A stretch of DNA of 64,000 nt, from the NCBI GenBank assembly GCA_946807835.1, contig OX327691.1, forward strand, positions 1,004,188-1,068,187, given 5' to 3'. Position 1 is the first letter of the stretch. Each line of letters starts with the position of its first letter. The notes below the pieces were generated by a model. The model had not been told where the DNA came from and ran no database searches. It saw only the letters and a program-made list of their open reading frames with translations. The stretch is from Ailanthus altissimus (taxonomy: Eukaryota > Streptophyta > Magnoliopsida > Sapindales > Simaroubaceae). The translations under genes were made by a program, and so were the position numbers. Below, piece after piece: positions 55,834 to 64,000 of the stretch.

Positions 55834-56690
55834 AGATGTGTTTAAGTCTTTGAATTATGCCTTGACTGGGTTATTGTTGGGGATTAGCCTTAAAGGTGAC
55901 CATAATATATTTCGAACAAGATGCTTATAATGATAGATGACTTTCAAACAGAATGCTTGTGATGATATAGTTAGTGGCTCTTTTTCAATTATCCTTTTTT
56001 GTTTTCTCTCTTAAAGACTTTTATTTCTAAATGCCTTGTTATATAAAAAAAGTCCTTCAATGGGGCCTTTGGATTCTGCCACTTGTTCATTTCGTAATTA
56101 ATGCATCCTCTTTTGTGTTTTTTTTTTTTTTTTTGTGTTTTGGGCCTTTTCCATCAATTGTCTTTTAGAGGTGGCCTTATTGATGTGGAATTTTCTTGGG
56201 GCTTTGATGGTTATCAGCTATTTTTTCCATTTCAATTTGGGAAAACACTTTTGAGCAACAATTTCTAAGGACCATTAGATTTTGATCTACGGTTAGACTT
56301 TAAAAGCCTAAAAAACTTTTTTTATTAGGGATTGAAGTTAAAAAATTTCATAGTTTGCCTTTTCTTTTGCTTTGTCTTTGAGAGAGAAGGTGTTACATCT
56401 TGCTTGTTTTCTCTTAGATTTTCTTGGTCCCAATGCAACCTTTTTAGTGTAGGTATTACTTCATTGCTAAAAATCTTTTGTTCATTCTTTGCTTTAGTGG
56501 GATTCCTTCTAGATTTTCTTGAAATTCTAGTGACTCTTCCTTTTGAAACATTCTTGTTTACTAGTGATGACTTTTAATGTTCTTGTGGTTATTCTTAAAC
56601 TTTGATTGGTAGAACTTTAGCAATTGGTACATTGACTTTTTTTCTTTCTTTTTACTCCAAACCAGTCTAATCATCGTGGCTTAAATGATC
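55834..56690. other. Sequence with no identifiable gene
   Basis: T-rich, including a run of T at 56120-56136. The 81-codon frame at 56332-56577 is Phe/Cys-rich with no recognisable domain. This may be an untranslated part of the relic that follows. Confidence 0.4.
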
Positions 56691-57960
56691 AAGTAAAAGT
56701 GACCATTAAGACTGAATTGAATGATGGTGAGGAAGTCCCTTTGATGAGGAAGAATAGTAAGAGTGTTCTTCCTCAGGGTAAATAGCCTTTAGGAAAAAAG
56801 TACAAATTTAAGATTGATGTTTGTTTATATCTTGCAGATATGAAAGGTAATGATAACAACATAAAGTGGGATCGTCAAGAAAAGCTTACTCAGTACTTCG
56901 AACCTTTTTACTCAAATGCCTACTAGGAATGTTTTCAATTATGGTTAAGAGGATCAGACCGATACTCCTAGTAAGGTGTAGCTGCCCAAAAGACTATTGC
57001 TCAAAAAACCCCTACGACAAGTAAGAAGGGAAAATAAGCAGTTGCCCCACTCGTTCGAGTACTGATCCTACACTTTTTTAGGGAGGAACATGTTGATTGG
57101 GATGTTGTTCACAAGCTGATAATAAGAAATACTCCTATATTGACCACGGGTTATTTTTTTGCTGCTTTTTTTAGGCAAGTATAATCACTTGCTTCCTACT
57201 TTTAGAGAAATGAAGCGCACTGTTGGCTCTTCTTATGTTCATAAGATACAAGATTGGGATCCTTTTATTGCCTTCCATATGTAGCTCGTGAGCTCGATGG
57301 AGGTATTTCCTATATACCCTTATATCATCTGCCTAAGATTTCTTGCCCTGAAAAGTAGCTGATATTACTCTTTGTTCTCACTTTAACACATTTCTTATTT
57401 TTAAGCAACGTATGGCTTGTCGCTTTGCCATAAAGTCATCTTCAGGGAAATTTATGATGGTCTAAAGTTTTCGGACCTTGAGAAGGAATTGGTCGAATTT
57501 AAGAAACAATGTCCATAAAAGGACAAAGTGGTAAATAAAAAACTTAATGAGATGTTTACCATGGTAGCTACAGTTAAGAGTCATACCTTTAAGCTTTAAT
57601 AATTGAGTAAGGTTCACCACGATGAGGCTGTTGAGGGTGTTGCATCTACTGAAAGCAAGGTTTTTGAGCTAGAGTGGCAGAATAAGCGCTTTGAAGATTA
57701 GGTGAGATTATTGAAGGAGCTTGTAGAAGCTCTTAAAAAAGATTCTGATCAAATGCATTTGCCTTATAAGTCATGTAAGAATTCAAGAGAAGTGTTGATC
57801 TTTTCAAAGAATACTATCCTAGTATTGATCTCTAGTGGTTAGATAATGCCTTATATGTCTCGAATGATGACGAGAATGATTTTAAGGATAATGGTTCTTT
57901 GGATACTCCTAATGATCGAGCTCCTCATCCTTCTTCTTTTTTGTGGGTATTTTCACTTGT
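56690..57960 (+). pseudogene. Second coiled-coil relic, related to 19325-22780
   Basis: I do not recognise the family. Readings include FREMKRTVGSSYVHKIQDWDPF, RELDGGISYIPLYHLPKIS and a Glu/Lys/Leu-rich stretch RLLKELVEALKKDSDQ, then LFKEYYPSIDL-like, an acidic segment and SFLWVF. The late part resembles LVDLFKMRYMDLDIS in the first relic. A T-rich run ending TTTTTTTAG near 57174 suggests an intron. Stops and shifts are frequent. It is probably from a plant transposon family. Confidence 0.4.
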
Positions 57961-58079
57961 AATTTTTCTAAGATTAAAATAAGAAGTCATCTTTTTTATA
58001 TACTATTTTGTTTAGAGTACTTTTTCCCTCGTGACTATAGGCCTTTTTCAATATAAGTGTCTAATAAAAATGGATCTTT

Positions 58080-58401
58080 TATTGATAAATGTACTTTAAA
58101 AAATACAATAATATATCTATGGATAATATTCTTTTCAAGAGTTCAGCATTCCATGGTTTCCCAACAACTCTTCTATCAACATTTATTGTATAAATATTAA
58201 ACAATTAATATTCATATAATATTAGAATAGTACATAGGCACCATCTCCAACAAGTACAACACATAGATAACTTTAGAGTAACCTTCAAAATACTTAAAAA
58301 AATATATAACATGAAGCTAAATCCCTAAAATGTGCATTTAGGGTCAAATCCCTAAAAATGCGCATTTAGGGTTGAATCAGGAAAATATTTAGGCTTCTTA
58401 G
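58080..58401. other. AT-rich sequence with two palindromes
   Basis: No gene. CCCTAAAATGTGCATTTAGGG (58323-58343) and a near copy with GCGC (58350-58371) lie beside the target CTTAG of solo LTR F. Sequence resumes at 63389. Confidence 0.6.
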
Positions 58402-58888
58402 TAACAAGATCCACCTCGAGACCTTCTACTGTAGATCTCAGCGGCCTTGTTAGGCACCACGATGGAAGTTCCTCAGAATTTAATTGTGTAAGTTGAGAAA
58501 TTCTGCGAGGAGAACCCCCTTTTTAAATCTTGCTATTACTGAGAAAATTTTAGAATATACGTAAAAATAACTTCTTAATTTAAAAAAAAATAGGCAGAGT
58601 TTCTCCTATTTTTTTGAAAATTCAATATAAAACTTGCAATTAAAATTACACTTCTATTTCAATACAGCTTCTCAAAATCTCACTAAATAAGACCTCCAAT
58701 CCTTTTCAAAACCAAATCCATCTTAACTCAACAATTTTATTTTTTATCATAAAACTGGCATACTAATAAAACGTGAAACAATCATCATAATATCGAAATC
58801 TCTTCTTATTTGTTCAAAAATATTGTACAACACACAAGCCTATAACTACTATACAGAAAGCAAAAAGAGTGCTACTTAGCACATTTAT

Positions 58889-61655
58889 TGTAATATCCAA
58901 TCCCTATTAGTAGTATTGGCGCTTAGATTTCGGTATAGAACAAATAAGACACCGTAGGGTTACTCGATTTTAACCCTATTAGAAATATTTTCTTTATAGT
59001 GCACGTGAGAGATATCAGACCTAATTTGGTAATTTCACACTTGATCGGTGCGCCGGACGACCTTAGAATATTTTTAGAATTTTTCTCATTTGGATTGGAA
59101 AATAAAATTCTAATTTACTACATGAATTTCCATTTAAGGGTTATGAATGGAACAAGCCTTTGTTGAGAGACATAATCCATATATTAGAGAATGGACCAAT
59201 TAGAAGAAATCTCATGGATTGCCAAGTTGGAAGTTCTAGTTAGTTCTTTGAACTATTCTAACTAAATAGTTACAAATGAACTAATTACATAATTAGTTTT
59301 TAACTAATGGCAAATTAGAAGTTTTAAGTAAGTTGAAGGGCAAAATGATAAATTGAGGGAGCACTATATATATGTTAGAAGTGTGTAGAAATTTGAAGAG
59401 AGATCAAAACCAACACTTAGCCAAAAAAAATAGAGAAATTCGAGCTTCAAAGGGGGGGGGGGTGCTACAGTAACTATTCAAGTTTTTTTTTTCATGATTT
59501 TTCATGTGTAATAAAGCCAAATTAAGGTTACAAACCAATCCCTAAGCTCAATTGAAGTCTCTATTAGTGGAAATTCAAGAAAAAGAGGTAAGAAAAGCAT
59601 CTTTTATGAGTTTGATAAGTGAGAATTCAAGAATGTGTTAATTGATGTTCTTATGTGTATTCTTGGCTTAGATTGAGTTAAATTCTAGTTTGGAGCTTGA
59701 AGGAGTCATCAATTTGAAGAAATTGGCAAGGTGAGAATTAGGATTTTTGGTGATTTTGTTGTAGAGATTTCAATTGATTGTAATTAGGGCTTTAGAATGA
59801 AATTGGCATGATTTTGTTGTAATTGGAACAAGAAATTGAGAAAAGGAATGTGTTGGAACCTAGGGTGAAATTCTGCCACTTTAGGAAAGTTAGGAATTGA
59901 GTGGTGTTTTGATTGAATTGTTGTGTGTAAATGATGCATTTTGTGAATGGAATGTATATGGTTGATGAAAAACCCAAAAATGAAGAAAATGGGACATAAT
60001 TGTCCATGTTGGAAAGGTGAAGGGCAAGTTTGTCCAATCAAATGATAAGGTGTTCAATAATTTTCAGGGCGCCGGATGGTGAGTTAGTTTCGATTATGGC
60101 TCCGTAACTAAAATTGGGAAATAGTTTACCTCCGGGCTTTGTATGCCGATTAGGGCATTTAGTAGTTAAATGAGATTCTAGTGTTCGATTTGGTTCTAAA
60201 TGTCATTTATGGCGCGTAGGTGAGGATAACCGAGAGCGTTAACAGGAGCAGGAATCAAGAGCGAAATTGAGCGCGGAGCCGTAGTGAGTGGAAATCTGCC
60301 ATTTCTTTTACTTTTCGGTTATTATGTTTTCGCGCAATGACTATGTATGTTTTATGAGCTTTCGATGCATAAACATGATTTATGATCTTGATATATTCAT
60401 AGACATACTTTTACAAGATCGATTTGTGAAACAATTTGAAAATTACTGCATTTGTTTTAAGGCCATTGGTACCCTCAGATTATAGTGGTGATGATTGTAT
60501 TAGACCCGGTCGGTATATCCCGTGCACATGGGCAGGTCTTGGGGGTGTGTCACTAACTCCGGGAAATCGGGATGTCGAGTCATGTGAGTCGCTCTATGTG
60601 TACGGGATATTGTCTCGCTATATACATGCGATGTAGGATTCCGCTGCGTAGCCAGTGAGATGTCACTGTGGGTGCTGCTAGTTGAGGTGCCCCGTGACCT
60701 ACTCACGTATGCGGTGCTAGTTGAGTCGCTGCGTGGGTATAGAGCTTTAGGGTTACCATTGGTACAGTTTAGAAAGAAAATGGCCGAGCGAGGATTTTAC
60801 TAGTTTTCAATTTACCGATAGCATTTATGCATTTATATGCACACAGCAGTTATTATGTTATACAGATTCTGAATATAGTTTTCCAAAGATGTAGATAAAA
60901 CCCGCTCGGCAAGATTTCATTAGCATATGATATTAGAAACCGTTTTACAATTTTACATCCGTTTTAGAAGCATAATTTCTGCATGTACTTTAGAAATTGC
61001 TATCTTTGTATAATATTCTTGTAATTGAATTCTCATTTACATTCACTGAGCTCCTTTAGCTCACTCGTTTTATGTTTTATGTTTTAAACCCCTTTCCCAG
61101 GTGCAGGTCTCGGAACGCAAGCTGCTGATTCTCCTATCGCCGAGTAGTGGGCCGAATCCAAAGATAATTTTTGTACATGTAAATGTGCTAATAGCACTCT
61201 TTACTTTATGCATAATAGTTGTAGGCATGTATATTTGTAAGTATGTGTTGAATCAAGAAAAAGAGATTTCCAGTTTATGATGATCGTTTTTACTTTTTAT
61301 GATTATGCTTATTTTGTGATTTACACGAAATAATTGAGTTGTGTTGGATTTGATTTGAAAAGGACTGGAGGTCCGAATTGGTAGAATTGAGATGTGTTGG
61401 AATTAGAAGTGAAATTTCTTTGCAGGTTTATATGGATTTTTCGAAAAACAGGGGAAACTCTGTCCGTTTGTTTTTAAAACTAAGATGTCGTTTTCATGTA
61501 TATTACTAGATCTTCTTAGTAGTAACAAGAATTAAAAAGGGGTTCGCCTTGCGGAATTTCTTAACTTACCCAGTTAGGTTCGTTGGAACTTCCATCGGGG
61601 TGCCCGGCAGGGCCGCTGGGATCTATAGTAGAGGGTCTCGGGTCGGGTCCTGTCA
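58889..61655 (+). mobile_element. Solo LTR E (Tekay-like family) inside F
   Basis: The 2767-bp unit from TGTAATATCCAATCCC to GGGTCCTGTCA has exact TTTAT copies (58884-58888 and 61656-61660). A TATA-like CACTATATATATG lies near 59362. It is opposite in orientation to F. Confidence 0.9.
59362..59374 (+). promoter_or_regulatory. Candidate TATA box of solo LTR E
   Basis: CACTATATATATG lies about 475 bp from the LTR start, followed by GAAGTGTGTAGAAAT, as in D. Confidence 0.55.
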
Positions 61656-63388
61656 TTTATATTTACAAAATGATCGTCCGACTGGGCCACTAATCAGTCG
61701 TATGAGAATCAGTGACTTGCGCACTGAAATCTGCACCTGGAGGGGGATAGAAAATATAAAACACAAAACGAGTGAGCTAAAGGAGCTTAGTGAGTGAGTT
61801 TAAGATTTCAAATAAAATAAAGTTTTGCAATGATGTTAAATTCTAAAAGACATATATAAATCATGCTTCCAAAATTTGTATAAAGCTGTATTAAAATGGG
61901 TTCTAACATCATATGTCAATGAAATCTTACCGAACGGGATTTTATTTACGTCTTTGGAAAACCATATCCAAAATTTATAAGACATAATAACTAGCATGTA
62001 CATATAAATGCATATAATATGCGATCGGTAGCTCAAAAATTATTAAAGCCCTCGCTTAGCCACTTTCTTTCTAAACTGTACCAATGGTAACCCTAAAGCT
62101 TTATATTCAAGCAACGACTCAACTAGCACTGTACGAGTGAGTAAGTCACGGGGCATCTCAACTAGCAACACCCACTGTGACATCTCAAGACATCTCACTA
62201 GCTATGCAGCAGAATCCTACATCACCTATATATAATAAGACAATACCCCATACATATAAAGCGACTCACATGACTCAACAATCTGACTTCCCGGAGTTAA
62301 TGACACGCCCCTCCAATACTTTTTCATGTGTACGGGATATACCGGTCGGGTCTTAAATATCACACCACTATAATCTAAGGGTACCAATGGCCTTTGAAAC
62401 TAATGTAATAGTTTTAAAACTGTTCCCTAAACCGAACATGTAAATGCATATCTATAGATATATTGTCAAATTCGTAAATCATCTTTATGCATTAAAAACA
62501 CATAAAACCTACAATTTCAATATGTGGAAACAGATTAAACGAAAGATAAATAATGACAGATTTTCACTCACAACAGTTCTGAGCTCTATTTCTCTCCAGA
62601 TTTCTAATTCCGTTACCGATCTCGATTTTCTTCACCTTACTAGTTTCTTCAATTTGATAACTCCTTTAAGCTCCACACTTGAATTCAACTCAATCTCTTT
62701 TCCTCGGATTTTCACTAATGGAATCTTCAATTAATCTTAGGAACTTGCGTTTGGCTTTATTTTGGCTTGATCAAGTATGAAAAATCATAAAATCACTTTG
62801 GGTTTTACTGTAGCAGTGTCACCCTTCACTTGGCCGAAATTTTCATCTCTTGAGCTCTAAGATGTTTTGCTTTCATCTCTCAAAAATTCTACACACTTTC
62901 ACATTTATATAGTGCTCTCTCAATTGTCCAATTTTCCCCTTAACTTACTCTAAATTTCTAATTTACCATTGGTTAGCAAGTAAGTATGTAATTGGTTCCT
63001 TTGTAACTATTTAGTTAGAATAGTCAACGGAACTAACTAGACTTCCAACTTGGCAATCCATAAAATTGTCTCTAATGGTCTATTCTCTAACATATAGATT
63101 GTATTTCTCAACAAAAGCTTGTTCTATGCATAACTCTTAAATAAAAATTCATGTAGTAAATTAAAATTTCCTTTTCTAAGCCAATAGAGAAATTTTTCAA
63201 AAATATTCTATGGTTGTCCGACACTCTAACCAAGTGTGAAAATATCAATTTAGGTCTAATACATCTTACACGCACCATAAAAAAAATTTCTAATAAGGTG
63301 AAAATCGATTAACCCTACGGTGTCTTTATTACTCTATACCGAAATTTAGGCTCCAATACTACTAATAAGAATCGAATATTACACCTAG

Positions 63389-64000
63389 TGTCATACCCAA
63401 AGTGTTCAAGCATTTTTTTCGAATACTTGGTGCACTACAAAAGTCTCCTAAAGGCTATTTGAGCTGATGGAATGGATCGTGGACTGAAGTTTTTATAAGT
63501 CCGCAAACATAGGTGGAGATCTAGGCCAATCTCGCAATTTATTAAGGTTATACATTTATTTGAAAGGGAAATATTTTATGAAATATGTGATAACATCTTA
63601 AAATATACTTTAAAATATTTTTCTATCTTATATGTATACCGTTATCATTTAGATTCTAGCCGTTGAGTAATTTTATTAACTTAATTCTAATTATTTTATA
63701 TAAATTAAAACTACACTTATTTATTTTGTATTCCAAGTTAGAATTTTTACTATAAAATAACATTTGCTAATAGATGTAATGACACTACTACATTATTAAT
63801 GTAATTAAAAAAATAAATAAATAATTATATATGATACTGTTTGATTGGTGGCATATCAATTAATACAAAGTTAGGATATTATACAAGTATAACGTTACTC
63901 TTTTATATTTTATATTTGGTACATTTTTTTTAATTATAATTTGATATGATCCATATTATTAAACAAAAAAATAATTTATTTGAAAGACTAAATAAGTGAA
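63389..64000. other. AT-rich sequence with no identifiable gene
   Basis: This is the right side of the F target site. It is progressively A/T-rich, with no open frame, repeat pair or RNA gene that I can support. Confidence 0.5.

Larger units (their letters stand above)
58402..63383 (-). mobile_element. Solo LTR F (Tekay-like family), split by E
   Basis: Parts 58402-58888 and 61661-63383 total about 2.2 kb, beginning TAACAAGATCCACCTCG (from TGACAGG) and ending CGAATATTACA. Flanks CTTAG (58397-58401) and CCTAG (63384-63388) are a one-mismatch duplication. It lacks about 500 bp compared with E, partly around 62640. Confidence 0.8.

Noticed and set aside
56332..56577. An 81-codon Cys/Phe-rich frame
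   Set aside because: T-rich composition alone explains it. No neighbours or motif.

Overview
The window looks like intergenic DNA from a repeat-rich flowering-plant nuclear genome. It is AT-rich. I see no host gene with an intact coding frame. Almost every interpretable stretch is an LTR retrotransposon, a solo LTR or a decayed fragment of one, and the Ty3/gypsy types (chromovirus Tekay-like, Reina/CRM-like, Athila and Tat/Ogre-like) are plant-typical. No species can be named from this.

Layout. Positions 1-5960 hold a minus-strand Tekay-like element (G), cut by an unrelated solo LTR (1650-3062, duplicated target AGCTA). Positions 7080-10140 hold a minus-strand Tat/Ogre-like gag-protease relic with LTR-like sequence. 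Positions 10140-12580 plus 19078-19320 are one decayed Athila-like element (Y), into which a gag-only element (Z, 12581-19072, target GTTGC) inserted. Z's left LTR later took a 2.8-kb Tekay-like solo LTR (A, 13696-16482, target GATGT). Positions 19325-22900 are a decayed, possibly intron-bearing coiled-coil coding relic split by a copia-like solo LTR (19675-21948, target TGGAC). A related relic lies at 56690-57960.

The centre is a deep nest. A Reina/CRM-like element (23228-55833) contains Tekay-like element B (28612-about 52180). B contains solo LTR C (32048-46440). C contains an almost complete Athila-lineage element (34000-45572, target ATGGC). The Reina-like tail also took solo LTR D (52221-55004, target GCAGA). 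On the right, solo LTR E (58889-61655, target TTTAT) sits in inverted orientation inside solo LTR F of the same family (58402-63383).

The Athila-lineage element deserves most attention. Its LTRs (about 1.56 kb) differ by roughly 4% by hand count. It has a tRNA-Asp-type primer site, a polypurine tract and one gag-pol frame broken by six stops and one frameshift. Two features go beyond the standard plan. The leader carries five copies of a 21-nt unit that is both a six-codon minicistron and a hairpin whose changes look compensatory. Downstream of integrase, behind a strong candidate 3' splice site, lies a 182-codon accessory frame (one internal stop) for a small basic cysteine-cluster protein. 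Its motif order resembles the cysteine-rich nucleic-acid-binding proteins of carlaviruses and allexiviruses, some of which suppress RNA silencing. That resemblance is recalled from family knowledge and needs a profile search.

All coding relics are inactive as read. Many changes are G-to-A or C-to-T transitions, as expected for long-methylated plant DNA.
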